Origin: Coptis chinensis
Taxonomy: Eukaryota > Streptophyta > Magnoliopsida > Ranunculales > Ranunculaceae
Direction: 5' to 3'
DNA length: 64,000 bases
Assembly: GCA_015680905.1 (NCBI GenBank)
Contig: CM027377.1
Coordinates: 25,940,501-26,004,500, forward strand
A program made the translations under genes and the position numbers. A model generated the notes under the pieces. It was given only the letters and a program-made list of their open reading frames with translations, made no database searches and was not told the origin of the DNA. Each line of letters begins with the position of its first letter. Positions within the stretch are counted from its first letter, which is position 1. Below, one piece after another: positions 23,521-35,261 of the stretch.

Positions 23521-24901
23521 TGATAACAGTAAAATGTATAGTCTACCTACGAAATGAACGCTGAATTCAATCCGTAAGTAAACTAAAACTAATCTTTTAC
23601 GCTTAATTATCAAAGCTTCTACTCTCGATGCGAATTGCACTAAGTGGAGTAGGAAGTTCGTTCCACTCCTAGTTCCCTAGCACAGATTGTTTTCTAAGTC
23701 TAAGAAATCAGTCTTAAGTCTAATGAGAGTTTTACGAAGGGTAATTATACTACGATGCAATATGAAATTGATTATTTGAAGTTAAACTACGAATGCTATG
23801 GAAATATGGTTGTTTTTGAATCTAGATAAAGAAATAGAGGGGAATTAAATCCACCTCGAATCCAACTTAATAACCTAGTATAGATTGTCGTATCTCGATT
23901 CTTACGTTTTCACGGCAAGAATTTTGAGTCTAATCCCTAGTGTTCATGGCATTCCTACCGGATACTAACTAGCATGTGAGGTCGTCCACCCATTCTCATG
24001 GCGAAACACGACCTTCTAGAGTGGAATAGATTCTACTACCAAATTCTATACTAACCACTAAGTTTTCATCAAGGCTTCATCAACCCCTCTAATGGAGGTT
24101 TAGCCTTGAGTCATCAAACTAACATTTCCCATTGAATCTAAACTAAACATAATGTAAGAAATTGAGATTTACTTAATTAACAATAATGAATCTAATTTAA
24201 TGTTTGGAATGGAATAAGAACAAGAATTTAAATTAGATCTAGAATGGAAATGACAAGAACGAAATTGAATAATAACTATTTTATTTATCTAATCAATCAA
24301 AACAATCATTCAAGAATTTAATCTAAAACAAGAATTGTAATGGAACTAAAACTTAATTAATTAATTAAAACTAGATCTAGAATTCTATATATTAATTTAG
24401 GTCTAACTAGCTACCATTAACTATCTACCTAACCTAACTACCATTAACAAAGAGTCAAGCTTTTGTTTTTATACTTTCAGATCCAAAAATCGTGCATGGG
24501 CTTGGAGCCATGTTTTGGGCCGGGAAATCGGGCCCAAAACCCAATTTCTTTAGTCCAAAATGGGCTCTTCAGCTGTAGTGGGCTTCGACAAACATTTCGT
24601 CCACTTCTGCTCCTCGGATTGGGTCAAGCCTTAGACCATTGCAAAGCTCTTTCCGAGCCGGTCGTTTTGACATAAGGTAGGCCCAATTCCGAGGTATGAG
24701 TCCAAAGATATGGCATTCGGAAGTTCTGCTGACTTTTGCTCCTTTATCTCACTAAAGTGGCACATTTCTGCACATAATGGACTTTGAAGCCTGAAATGCA
24801 TAAAAACACGTAATCAGTATTAACTCTTACTTATTATTCACATAATTGGTCTAACAGTATGATTATTAAAGGGTTAAAACTACAGTTTTGGGCTCTTATC
24901 A
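23521..24901 (-). repeat. 3' LTR of Ath1c
   Basis: Plus-strand edges TGATAACAGT and GCTCTTATCA. Inside, on the minus strand, GTATAAAAAC near 24465-24475 is the likely TATA box. Followed on the right by the polypurine tract (minus strand GTTTGGGGGTGGTT, 24902-24916). Confidence 0.92.
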
Positions 24902-25878
24902 AACCACCCCCAAACAGCATTTTGCTTGTCCTCAAGCAAAGATGAGAAATTAGAATAAGTGACCAAAAATGGAGTTGTAACTACTCTCGTTTATTTGAGT
25001 CGCGATTGCATTGACCATATGCAACAAGGCCTTAAACCACTAGGAATTCCCCTAGTGGACGAAGTTATAGCCTCGTGAGAGTTTTTCGATGAAGGTACTC
25101 ACAAACTTCATCTATACTACAAACGACTAAGAAAATAAAACTATTGTTTCCTTATTCATGCTCCAAATTATCTATACATCTCACTAGCTATGAAGAAGAA
25201 TAACCAAGTCAAAAACCTAAGTTAATATATGCATAATAATCTATCATCTACAATAAACATATACACAATGAGTAGTACTATAAAATGTTTAGCAGGTTTG
25301 TTTCAAACATCGGAATTAGCGTCCTTAAGTAGGTTCTCACAATAATAGTCAAGAAACAACACTCTGATTTTTCCACTCAAGTTTCGCTACTCCGAAAGCG
25401 GTGGGCACACTTTACCTTACAATCTCAATGACACACAGGAAGCTGGAGTCGATCAAACACATCTGCCACTTACTATCACACTAACCTATTCCTAATTGAG
25501 CTAGAGGTCTTTATTAGGTGTTACGGGGATTAGGAGATGGTTTTAAGAAGGAAGGAAATGGATATTCTAAAGGACAAGTCTGAGATAATATAGTCTTCAT
25601 ATTATGTAACTAGAGAAAACCTTGTCATTTACTTTTGCTTCTACACTTTGTTTCCATCCTTAGCCATATTTTTCTTTTTCTTTTCTTTGGATTTTGACTC
25701 CCTTTTATTCTATTTTTGGAGTTTTTATTTATTTCTATTTTTTTTCTTTTCCTTGGATGGAAACTTCTTTTCTTTTACGGAAAGCAACTAACTAATTTTT
25801 TTGTTTACACGGGTTTTCTCTTCTTCTTTCTTCACTCATTCTATTCTCGGACTTATCTTAATTGGGTAGGTTGATTTT

Positions 25879-25947
<69 letters not shown>

Positions 25948-26600
25948 TTTGTAACAGGGGGTAAAGGAATTGTGGTTTATGGAAGGGCTAATGAAAGGCT
26001 CGATTAGAGGCTGACTAGCGAAAAATATACTTAGGTCAGAATTTCTAGCTATATCGATCCAAAAAGGGCCTAAATTCTCGCTTAGGATATGGTTTAGTGA
26101 TCAAGCAAGTGGACGTGTGATTTCTCTATCCGGATTTTACTTCTCCCTTGTGTCATTTCTCAAATATTTTGGCTCATATAAGGCTTTAGGCTATATTCTC
26201 ACAGGATTTTTGAGAGAATAAGTACTCTAGCCTAGATTTGAAACTTATCGCTAACAATCATAGATACTCAGGTAATATATTTATAGATAGATGCAAAGAT
26301 TATTACCTACATATTAACCTAAGTTTCTAACAATTATTCTGATGCAAAAGCTATGTGAGACTTCTAGATTGTTAAGAGCATAGAGAAAGAAAACAATACC
26401 AATATTTCTAAGTGTATAGCATAACTTATTTATTTATATTTTTGATTTTTGAAATTTAACTAGAAAACAAGTGCATATTATACATATCTATATCCTAACA
26501 GGATGTCTTAATTACACGTGTTTCTGCCCCCCCCAAACAAGAAGCATGCTTTGTCCTCAAAGCATTTAAATAAATAGGGTAGAAAAATACCATGGAAACG
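24902..26600 (-). other. 3' untranslated region of Ath1c
   Basis: Non-coding, homologous to 51780-53436 of Ath1d and, more distantly, to the 3' regions of Ath2b and Ath2c. Minus-strand landmarks: internal stem-loop CTTTGAGGACAAAG (26549-26562) then TTTGGGGGGG (about 26527-26536); conserved GGCCCTTTTTGGATCGATAT (about 26062-26082); palindrome (25038-25057); TTGCAT/ATGCAA hairpin (25006-25024); GCTTGAGGACAAGC stem-loop (24924-24937); and the terminal polypurine tract. A (TA)n/poly-T expansion at 25880-25950 is not in the other copies. Confidence 0.75.
25880..25950. repeat. (TA)n followed by poly-T
   Basis: About 50 bases of alternating AT followed by about 20 T. The matching site in Ath1d (near 52425-52450) is only A-rich, so the expansion arose in this copy or its recent ancestor. 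Confidence 0.95.
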
Positions 26601-26819
26601 CGTGAAATTCTGGAACATCTGCAAAACAAGGTTAGAACATACTAATATAGGAAATAAAAAACTGACGCAACTTAATAAGAGTTCCACTCATTATGGGGTT
26701 AAGAGAATTAAATTGCTTGGGACATAAGCAGACACTAAATGGAATTAAAAACTTACCTTATCTCCCGGACATGCATATTATCTACCCAATAGCATCATGG
26801 GTCTTGTATTTCAGCGGGC

Positions 26820-27120
26820 ATGGCAAGTCCAAGAACAATTGCTAGCAAGACCCATAAGCGGTTCCTAGCCTACGTGTGTGATCACCTCGCGAAACCAAGC
26901 ACCATAAGTAGTGCTTTGAAACAAATCTTCGAAAGACTGTTCTGGTATCAATGTAGGAGATGTCATCTCAAAATCTCTTTGATCAGTCCCACAAAAATCC
27001 TGGAATGACCCTCTGAAAATTTGAAAACTTCGTTCGTAGAAGCGCAGCGTCTTGGCGCTTCGGTATATGGTATGGTGGTCGCTCTTGGTCCCGATAGATG
27101 AGGATGGTCGCTTCAAGATA
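26820..27120 (-). pseudogene. ORF2 remnant of Ath1c
   Basis: Minus-strand sequence with the motif FIPEQSFEDLFQST-YGAWFREVI in the form TLIPEQSFEDLFQSTTYG. It matches the start of ORF2 in Ath1d (50690-51272). Most of ORF2 is missing here. Upstream, on the element strand, lies the GC-rich module with GGTCGC/GAGCGC units. Confidence 0.7.
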
Positions 27121-27330
27121 TGAGGGCGGTCGCGCTCTGACTAAATTTCAGAACAAAATATAGCCGAGGGCGCCTGCAGAAGCCTTGAAAATGCTTCGGA
27201 GTTGCTGAAAATTGAAAAAATGAGACGAAACGTGGGAAACGTGGGAGTGTAAGGTGAGTGATGGAAGTTAGGTGTAGTGTGGGTTGTGAGTGTAGAATAA
27301 ATGAAGTTTATATAAAATCATGCTGGAATA
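27121..27330 (-). promoter_or_regulatory. Internal TATA-like promoter and second leader of Ath1c
   Basis: The minus strand shows TTTATATAAACTTCATTTA (27300-27315), a CACTCAC-rich stretch and then GC-rich units, as in Ath1d at 50233-50530 and Ath1b at 5530-5725. The polypurine-like GTTTGGGGGTGGTG lies at about 27336-27350. Promoter role inferred from the repeated layout. Confidence 0.45.
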
Positions 27331-28400
27331 GATAACACCACCCCCAAACAATTTGGGAAGGTGGGATCACATTAAACAATCACGCACAATGAAAATAACG
27401 ACATTATATTAATATTGTCATTCAAACAACATTTCACTACAAAAGTCAAAATTAACTACGGAATTTAACAACGTAACATCCTATCTACTAAATATAATAA
27501 AAAAAACTATATCAAAACAACAAACAAGAAGAAATCTAGCTGCTCTTCAAGGGAGCGAGGTGGGGTAAGAATAGGAATTTAAGTGATCAAGAATGGAAAA
27601 ACCAACACCCCACCCCCAAACAAATTTTTGAAAACTGGTTTGTAAAAATTTGTTTTAAAACGTGGGTCTTTTAAAGTCAGATTCCCTAGACTTGCTATAT
27701 TACTATTTTTATATCTTTAAACTTTTTTTACTTTTTATGAATTAGGTTTAATATAAAGGAAAACAATAAGCAGGAAAGACATAATTCACACCATAGAGAA
27801 ACATGACTCAAAAACCGAGAAAACATGCAAGAGTGGAAAACGTGAATTATGTGAAAAGTGGACTTAGGATCCGGTACTTACAGCCACACACTCCATAGGG
27901 AGGGCCCGGTTACCTGAATGGTGCATTCACCAATATATGGAAATGAAAGGAAATGCACCAACACAAAAATTGAGTCGTTTATAGTCAGATACTCGAGACT
28001 TTATCTAAACATATGTATGAATATGCAGTTTATCATATATCAACAACCGAAATAGTTGTGGATCGTTCCATAAATAAATATCACAGAAAACATATCCAAA
28101 TACAATCAAGCACCAAGATTTCCTACTGACGCAGCCTAGTGGAATGAAAGTGAAGTCGGATAGACCTATAACATAACCGAAAGGGGCACCTTATGTTTCA
28201 TCTTTGAATGAGAGGGTGTCCTAGTGAATAAGTGTGGAAAAGTGAATGGTTGTGGAAGATATGGTGGATTGGGATAAGTTTTAGAGGGAAAGCATGGAAA
28301 AATGAGGATGTGGGTTTAGCACAAAACTCATTCATGGTGTAGTTAGGGGAATGTCTCAAGTCTGAAATTGAAGGTGTCAAGTGGTTTATCCTTGGGAAGT
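27331..28400 (-). other. Non-coding region of Ath1c with conserved block
   Basis: Holds the conserved block (27770-27965), the internal polypurine-like tracts (27336-27350 and 27608-27625, minus strand GGGGGTGGGGTGTTGG), and the tail of the post-protease region. No gene beyond that tail. Confidence 0.65.
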
Positions 28401-31333
28401 ATTTGTTTACTAGGTGGATTTAAAAATCATGAAGCCACGGGGAGAAACTAAAGGATCGAGTGCAAACTCGAGGTTCCTTTGAAAAGGTGGAGGGTGGGGA
28501 ATATTGGTGAGGGAAGGTGAATGATTCTCAGCTAGCGCTCTCAAGTCCATATCATCAGAAATCTTGATATATGCAAGACATTCCTCAATAGGTGGGTCAA
28601 AAGGATCACTAGGATAGAGATTGAAAAATTCGTCTTCCGTCATAGCATCAAGGGATGAATGGTTGTTGGCAAGGGGGGACTCGTGAAGTGGTAAAGAAGC
28701 AATGCAAAAGAGTTGCAGGAATTCTTCTTCGATTTGGTCTAGTACCAGGGAGTCATTGTTAAAGTCGGAATTTCCGAAGGAAAGGAATTTGTTAATCTGT
28801 TTCTCCGGAAACATGTTTTTGAAGTAATCTTGAGCTAAGCTCTCGATCATGCTAACCTCTCCATTTGTCGATGAATCGGGATACTTTGTCCTCATTTTGA
28901 AAACATTTACCTCAACAGAAAGATGGCCAAAGGACAAGGACATCGAACCATCGCGGCAGTTTATGAGCGCGTTGGCAGTAGCCAAGAAAGGGCGCCCTAA
29001 AATGATAGGTACAGAGTCGTTAGTGACTTCTGTGTCTAGGACAACGGTCTAAATTTGGGTAGTAAAAATTTTGGACTTTAACCAAGATGCGTTTTCAACC
29101 ACACCCTTAGGATACTTAATAGGCCGATCGGCTAATTGCAATGTCATTTTAGTAGGTTGCATCTCCTCTAGACCTATTTGTTTATACAAATAAAATGGGG
29201 AGTAAGTTAACACTAGCCCCCGTGTCTAGTAGCGGTCGTCGTGGTGAGAATCTCCTAAGGTGCATTGTCTGAGGGGGCGACCGAGGGTCCTTGTACTTAA
29301 CAATTTCATTATTTTTAGGATAAAGTTGGGAACCTGCTCAGTTAGAAAGCGTCTTTAGGTATGTTGGTCTTACGCCTAGTAGTGCACAACTCCTTAAGAA
29401 ACTTAGCGTGGTTAGGTAGCTTTTTATAGCCGAGAAAAGGAAGGTTTATCGTTAGATTTTGAAAACGTTCCTAATCTCCTCAAAGTTAGTATCCCCGGTT
29501 AGCATGGCTAATTTCCGAGAGGAACGGTGGTTTTGCTCTATATTTAGTGTATGGCTCGACTTGATGTGTAACCTTGGCTTCTCGTTTCTTAGGTTGTGGT
29601 TTTAACCGGTACCTCTACGGTGGTAGGTTCTTGGTTTCTATTTCGGTATCTAGTTCGATATCCGGTGTAGGAGTATCTTGATGGGGTAACTATAGGCATA
29701 GTTACTTTGTTATCAACCACTCTTCCGAGCGGAGAGTGGTGATGGCATTTAGCTCACCCTACGGTTGTAGTTTCCGTACTAGTATTACCGTTTACCCCAA
29801 AGGTCGTGGTTTTTCGTTCTAGGGTTGGGTATCGCTTGGCCACGGAAAACGCCTTTTGGTTGGGCTTTTTCTTGGGCTAACCGCTGTTGGTTTAAATTAT
29901 TACAGTTATTAGAATGTGTTGGTTAGATTGATCCATGGTTTGGAAAAGTTGTTGGCTCACTTGTATAAAGGTGTCAAGACGATCCGGTTGTGTGGGTATA
30001 GTAGTCACGGGTGGTGGTGGACCGGAATTATCTCGCGTTGATTATTTATGGGATTGTGATAGTTATTATTTACCGGAACGATACCTCTATTAGCATTATA
30101 ATTATTATAACTACATTGACCTTGTGCTTGACCTTGTCTAGGTTGCGCTTGGTTGTTATAATTATTATAATTACCCCGATCGCCCTTGTGTCTGGTGGAG
30201 CTTGGTTATAACTGTGTGTTGGCCTAACATATTGATTATTGTACCACGAAGGTGTGACTTGTTGGTTATTTCTCCAACCGAAGTTGGGATTTTGTCTCCA
30301 AGGGGTTAGGTTCACTATTAATGGAACAAGAATGTTCATAGGCTATAGGACGATGGGAGTCGGGATGCTTTCGGGACTCCAACAGAAACTACATGGATTT
30401 GAATTTACATTCATGACGGGGATAGGCTTTTGTTGCACAGAAATAGCCTCAACCTTTTTTGTGAGGGATTCAATTAGAGTTTTAAGCTCAGGATCTGATT
30501 TAACCTCAAACATACTGGTAACCTTAACTGTGGAGGACGAACTAGTGGAGCGGGGGATATCATCACTCCCCCCCCCCCCCCAATTGTTATTGCGTTTAGT
30601 TTGTTCTTCTAAAAATTTGTAAGCCTCTGAGGCTCCTTTACTTAGGAAACTACCCCCATTCATTATGTCAAGGACTTCTTTATGGTGGTGTAGAAGACCT
30701 TTGAAAAAAGGCACGAACTAACGTGTCTTTTCGCTAAGTTATGATGTGGACACTCTATAAGCGGATCGGGTGAAACGATTCCAAGCCTCGAGAAAATGAT
30801 TCATGAGGATTCTCGCCGAAAGAAATGAATCTTGGAAAGCATCTCATCCGTTTTAGGGGTGGGTAAAATGTTCCATAAACGGTGAACAAGTTTAGCCCAC
30901 GAGTCCTGTAATTAGGCGCTTTGGGCAGTTAACCAAGACGCCAGCCTTATCGGCTAATGTGAAAGGGAATACCCTCGGTTTAATTTGTTCGCACCTACCG
31001 TAGGATGATGGAATGTTGTAAGGACTTGTTCAATCCTACACATGTCTTTGATAAGGTTTTTCATGGTCTAACCCATGAAAACGGGTAACAAATTAAATAT
31101 GTTTGGGGATTCAAAAAATCCCCTAATCGGGTCCGCTAGAACGATGCACGATTTAGGGCTATCGCCAAGGCTTTGTAAAAGTCGGAGAGAGGAGTCTCTC
31201 TTTCTTCACCATTATTCGTCGTATGGTGTGTGTGATAGTAGTTAGAGGTGTGGGTGGGTGGTGTACTAGATAGACTTGTTTGTTGTCGTGTAATTACGTT
31301 TGTTGTTTTTGTTCGACTGGACCTTAATCGCAT
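28401..31333 (-). pseudogene. Broken gag, protease and post-protease frame of Ath1c
   Basis: Read from 31333 on the minus strand: MRLRSSRTK start, ERETPLSDFYKAL, gag core pieces, the FLSKGASEAYKFLEEQTKRN segment (30343-30714), Asn-rich tail (about 30070-30339), linker and protease remnants (about 29050-29830), PFLATANALINC-like sequence ending the protease near 28985, then the post-protease frame with MIESLAQDYFKNMFPEKQ and PPIEECLAYIKISDDMDLRA (28410-28850). Order matches Ath1d. This is the most damaged Ath1 copy in the window. Confidence 0.82.
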
Positions 31334-31599
31334 GCAAGACTAAGTTGAGCTTAACTAAACATGCAACACTCCAAACAAATTACGATATACTAGTAGAAAA
31401 CCTCTAACCGGAAATGCGAGGTATGGAAGAAAGGAATACCGATAGTGTCCTTGCTTCGCTTATGAATAGCGTCTTGTATGCAGCGTGTTCGGTGTATATA
31501 TAAGAGATTAGAACACCGAAAAATATGAAAGATCAAAGTTTGAATCAAAACCGTGGAAACGGAAATTTTAACACCTTTGGCCAAGGCATTTCGGTAATT

Positions 31600-31780
31600 T
31601 TCAGATTCTGGTGTTTTTAAGTGGTCGCGCCCAAATGGGGTGGGCCGCTCGGTGAAGTCGAAGTTCCGGTGTTTGAGCTGGTCGCTTTGTATATGGGCGC
31701 TGGCTGCGGTAGAAATTTAAATTCCAATAACTTAGCTGGTCGCTCTCCTGCGCTGGCGCTTCCATATTTTTTTCTCGAAT
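31600..31780 (-). repeat. GC-rich 5' leader module of Ath1c
   Basis: Units visible on the plus strand as TGGTCGCGCCC, TGGTCGCTTT, GGGCGCTGGC and TGGTCGCTCTCCTGCGC, corresponding to GAGCGC/GCGACC units on the element strand. Shorter than in Ath1d. Confidence 0.6.
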
Positions 31781-31887
31781 TTGTCACGCTGAAATGGGCA
31801 ACCACAGTATGAAACAAACAAGGGTGGGTGGGTTTAATGGGACTTAAAAATGACTACTTCTACTATGAAAACAATGCTAAAGTCTAA

Positions 31888-31907
31888 CTAAGATGGCAGC
31901 GGCGCCA
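31888..31907 (-). other. Primer binding site of Ath1c
   Basis: The minus strand reads TGGCGCCGCTGCCATCTTAG immediately inside the LTR (two A residues intervene). Thirteen of the first fourteen bases, allowing for the C at position 9, agree with the complement of plant tRNA-Asp as used by Athila elements. Confidence 0.8.
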
Positions 31908-31909
31908 TT

Positions 31910-33290
31910 TGATAACAGTAAAAATGTATAGTCTACCTACGAAATGAACGATGAATTCACAACGTAAGTAAACTAAAACTGATCTTTTATCTCTTATGTT
32001 ATCAAAGCTTCTACTCTCGATGCGAATTGCACTAAGTGGAGTAGGAAGTTCGTTCCACTCCTAGTTCCCTAGCACGGATTGTTTTCTAAGTCTAAGAAAT
32101 CAGTCTTAAGTCTAATGAGAGCTTTACGAAGGGTAATTATACTACGATGCAATATGAAATTGATTATTTGAAGTTAAACTACGAATGCTATGGAAATATG
32201 GTTGTTTTTTAATCTAGATAAAGAAATAGAGGGGAATTAAATCCACCTCGAATCCAACTTAATAACCTAGTATAGATTGTCGTATCTCGATTCTTACGTT
32301 TTCACGGCAAGAATTTCGAGTCTAATCCCGTTCATGGCATTCCTACCGGATACTAACTAGCATGTGAGGTCGTCCACCCATTCTCATGGCGAAACACGAC
32401 CTTCTAGAGTGGAATAGATTCTACTACCAAATTCTATACTAACCACTAAGTTTTCATCAAGGCTTCATCAACCCCTCTAATGGAGGTTTAGCCTTGAGTC
32501 ATCAAACTAACATTTCCCATTGAATCTAAACTAAACATAATGTAAGAAATTGAGATTTACTTAATTAACAATAATGAATCTAATTTAATGGCTGGAATGG
32601 AATAAGAACAAGAATTTAAATTAGATCTAGAATGGAAATGACAAGAACGAAATTGAATAATAACTATTTTATTTATCTAATCAATCAAAAACAATCATTC
32701 AAGAATTTAATCTAAAACAAGAATTGTAATGGAACTAAAACTTAATTAATTAATTAAAACTAGATCTAGAATTCTATATATTAATTTAGGTCTAACTAGC
32801 TACCATTAACTATCTACCTAACCTAACTACCATTAACAAAGAGTCAAGCTTTTGTTTTTATACTTTCAGATCCAAAAATCGTGCATGGGCTTGGAGCCAT
32901 GTTTTGGGCCGGGAAATCGGGCCCAAAACCCAATTTCTTTAGTCCAAAATGGGCTCTTCAGCTGTAGTGGGCTTCGACAAACATTTCGTCCACTTCTGCT
33001 CCTCTGATTGGGTCAAGGCTTAGACCATTGCAAAGCTCTTTCCGAGCCGGTCGTTTTGACATAAGGTAGGCCCAATTCCGAGGTCTGAGTCCAAAGATAT
33101 GGCATTCGGAAGTTCTGATGACTTTTGCTCCTTTATCTCACTAAAGTGGCACATTTCTGCACATAATGGACTTTGAAGCCTGAAATGCATAAAAACACGT
33201 AATCAGTATTAACTCTTACTTATTATTCACATAATTGGTCTAACAGTATGATTATTAAGGGGTTAAAACTACAGTTTTGGGCTCTTATCA
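31910..33290 (-). repeat. 5' LTR of Ath1c
   Basis: Pairs with 23521-24901. The few differences cluster in the first hundred bases on the plus-strand side (U5 end on the element strand). TATA-like GTATAAAAAC near 32855-32865 on the minus strand. Confidence 0.92.
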
Positions 33291-33295
33291 CTTTG

Positions 33296-34505
33296 TGACT
33301 CCATATGATTGTGAATTGTTTGAAGTTCTAACTTTCCTTTTGTTTCTTTTTGTTTCTGATATCGTGCCCTTTTGATTTTGAACTTTTGGGAGATTCGATT
33401 TTTTTGACTCCTTTGATTTTTTTTTTAAGCTTTGGTGTTTGATGGGTCTTTCGTTTCTTCTCTTTCTTTTCTTTTCTTTTTGAAGCAAATAACTGTTCTA
33501 TTTTTATACAAGGTCTTCTCTTTCTTTCTTTTTTTTCATATCCAAGTTCTCAACTTGTCAGCTGGGTAAGCTGTTTATTATGTGTTGTAACGGGTTAAGA
33601 ATTTTTTGTGTAAAATAAAAGGCTTTTAGAAAAAGGTGAAGACTCAAGAGGGGTAACTATAGGAAAATTATCTTTTTGGGTTTTTAACGTTTATTTGGCT
33701 ATATCGATCCAAAAAGGGCCTAAATTCTTTCTTAGGATATGGCGTGATGATTAAGCAAGTGGACGTGTGGTTTTTCTATCAGGACATCCTTTGTGTCATC
33801 ACTCAATAATCATTCAGATGATCAGGCTTTTGGCTAGATTCTCATAGGATATGGAACATAATTGTTCTAACCTTGGCTTTGGAAACTCACTGCTATATAC
33901 AAACAAATATTGATGCATGCCATTCATGAAAAGATGCAGAAACTATTGTACGTATATTAGTCGAAGTACGAAGAACGAATCTTTACTCTATTGCTATAAT
34001 GAGACTTCTAAACTTTTTATTCATCATAGAAAAAGGAAACAAGACTTTTTAATACTAAACGAAAAAATATTTTAGAAAGAAAGAAATATACTATTATATT
34101 TACTATATAGAGAATGCCTAGTTTTTGCAAAATGTTACTATACCACCCCCAAATAGAACTATGTTTTGTCCTCAAAGTATGAAGAGATAAGGAAAGAGAT
34201 TACCATAGAAACATGAGCAAAAACGGCGATACACCAGTATTTTGTTATTCATGATGAAAATACGCCATCCCCAAATAAGTTTGGGGCGTGGGCTGTTTGA
34301 TATAGAACGAGAAATACATAGTTTATTATACTAGTAATATTTATTCTACTATAAAATCTTTTTGGGGTTTTTTGTATTTTTTTGAAAACATATGTAATGC
34401 AGAAAATCTAACATGCATGCGTGATTATGATTAGACTACGATTAAAAAAATAAAAAGTATGTAAACAACTATCTATACAGATACATATGAAATGTGTGTG
34501 TGTGG
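33296..34505 (-). other. 3' untranslated region of Ath2c, proximal part
   Basis: Continuation of Ath2c after Ath1c. On the minus strand it has the CTTTGAGGACAAAA stem-loop (34164-34177) followed by TTTGGGGGTGGTATAG (34141-34153), and the conserved GGCCCTTTTTGGATCGATAT (about 33702-33722). Homologous in inverted orientation to 36010-36960. It ends at the LINE tail. No gene. Confidence 0.72.
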
Positions 34506-35260
34506 TTTTTTATTTTTTTTATTTTTATTTTTATTTTTTTTCTTTAAGTAGAAATTTTATTGATGAAGATAACGAATTTACAAATAATTAGGACAAGCGT
34601 GCAACAAGTTGCACTACAAGTACTTTCTAAATGGCAAATCCTATCCTTTTAAATACAAACTCGTTAGAACCAGCTGTCATTACATTATTGTCCGTAACTT
34701 TTTGCAACCTCTTAAGGAGCTCAACAGACTGTTGTGCCAAAAAACCAAAAGTGTCAAAACTAAACGGAATGAAACAATATTGGTTAGCCTTACAAGCATC
34801 TTCGTGTTTCTCAATCTTCCATACCGTTGCTCTATTAGCTGTTTCTCCCACCTCAAAGACTCCATTCCCAAACCCTACCAACGGAGAGGCTCTAGTTACA
34901 TCAACACATGCATGTTCCCCTTCAGACCAACTGTAGATTAATACATCCGCAGGCCGAAGTGTCGATCTTCCCTTATTCAGATTAGTGAGAAAATTGACAA
35001 GAGCCTCCTTCTTCACTTGTACCCCAGCCATCCAAAATACATCGCATAAAATGTCTCTAACATGATCATGTCGGTATTTGAAAGCTGGAAAATGTTGACA
35101 ATGTGCTGCATGGTCCCCGAAGGCATCCAATCTACTCTTTTTGCAAACAGGGCATAAACCACCGTCAGAGTACAAAGGAATCATGAGACGGTACTGGAGG
35201 CGACAAAACCTTCGGATATAGGTAAGTCGATCCTTCACATTCTTTGGATCTTACAGACCC
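34506..35260 (-). mobile_element. 5'-truncated LINE (non-LTR retrotransposon) with A-rich tail
   Basis: Minus-strand ORF end (35238-34627) followed by about 80 bases of 3' untranslated sequence and an A-rich tail (T-rich on the plus strand, 34506-34545). The layout of C-terminal ORF, short 3' UTR and A tail with the 5' side missing is the usual form of a truncated LINE copy. Its right edge coincides with the resumption of Ath2b ORF2, so the missing 5' part may reflect a later deletion rather than incomplete reverse transcription. No target duplication is evident. Confidence 0.75.
34627..35238 (-). pseudogene. C-terminal ORF of the LINE: CCHC finger and REL-endonuclease-like domain
   Basis: 203 residues, open to a natural stop. 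It begins in a conserved RLTYIRRFCRLQYRLMIPL segment, then a CCHC-type finger (CPVC, ten residues, H, three residues, C in the CPVCKKSRLDAFGDHAAHC segment), RHDHVRDIL, then RPADVLIYSW and CVDVTRASPL, whose D/D spacing resembles a restriction-like (PD-(D/E)XK) endonuclease. It ends with FIPFSFDTFGFLA and VFKRIGFAI. This layout is known from plant reverse-transcriptase-related proteins at the C-terminus of REL-bearing non-LTR elements. The RT domain is missing, so the fragment cannot move by itself. A domesticated protein is possible but nothing here supports it. The start chosen is only the first Met of the remaining frame. Confidence 0.7.
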
Positions 35261-35261
35261 G

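Larger units (their letters stand above)
23521..33290 (-). mobile_element. Ath1c: Athila-like element with complete ends and no pol
   Basis: LTRs at 23521-24901 and 31910-33290 (1381 bp each, about 98-99% identical by eye), a CTTTG duplication on both sides (23516-23520, 33291-33295), primer site and polypurine tract define a whole insertion of 9770 bp. On the minus strand: leader, gag, protease, post-protease frame, conserved block, internal promoter-like region, ORF2 remnant and long 3' untranslated region. RT, RNase H and integrase are absent, as in Ath1d. The coding part is heavily broken (well over ten breaks) even though the LTR pair suggests insertion within about the last million years. 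Confidence 0.92.
21881..34505 (-). mobile_element. Ath2c: 3' part of an Athila-like element, with Ath1c inside
   Basis: On the minus strand the preserved part is the 3' untranslated region (34500 down to 33296, then 23520 to 22747, split by Ath1c) and the 3' LTR (21881-22746). It entered Ath2b gag: the 5 bases left of it are TTGCC, the expected target copy. The 5' LTR, gag and pol of Ath2c are absent. To the right it abuts the LINE tail at 34506. The 3' region is homologous, in inverted orientation, to 36010-37729 of Ath2b. Confidence 0.78.

Noticed and set aside
31910-33290. Tandem duplication of 23521-24901 as a segmental repeat
   Set aside because: Explained as the LTR pair of Ath1c by primer site, polypurine tract and target duplication.
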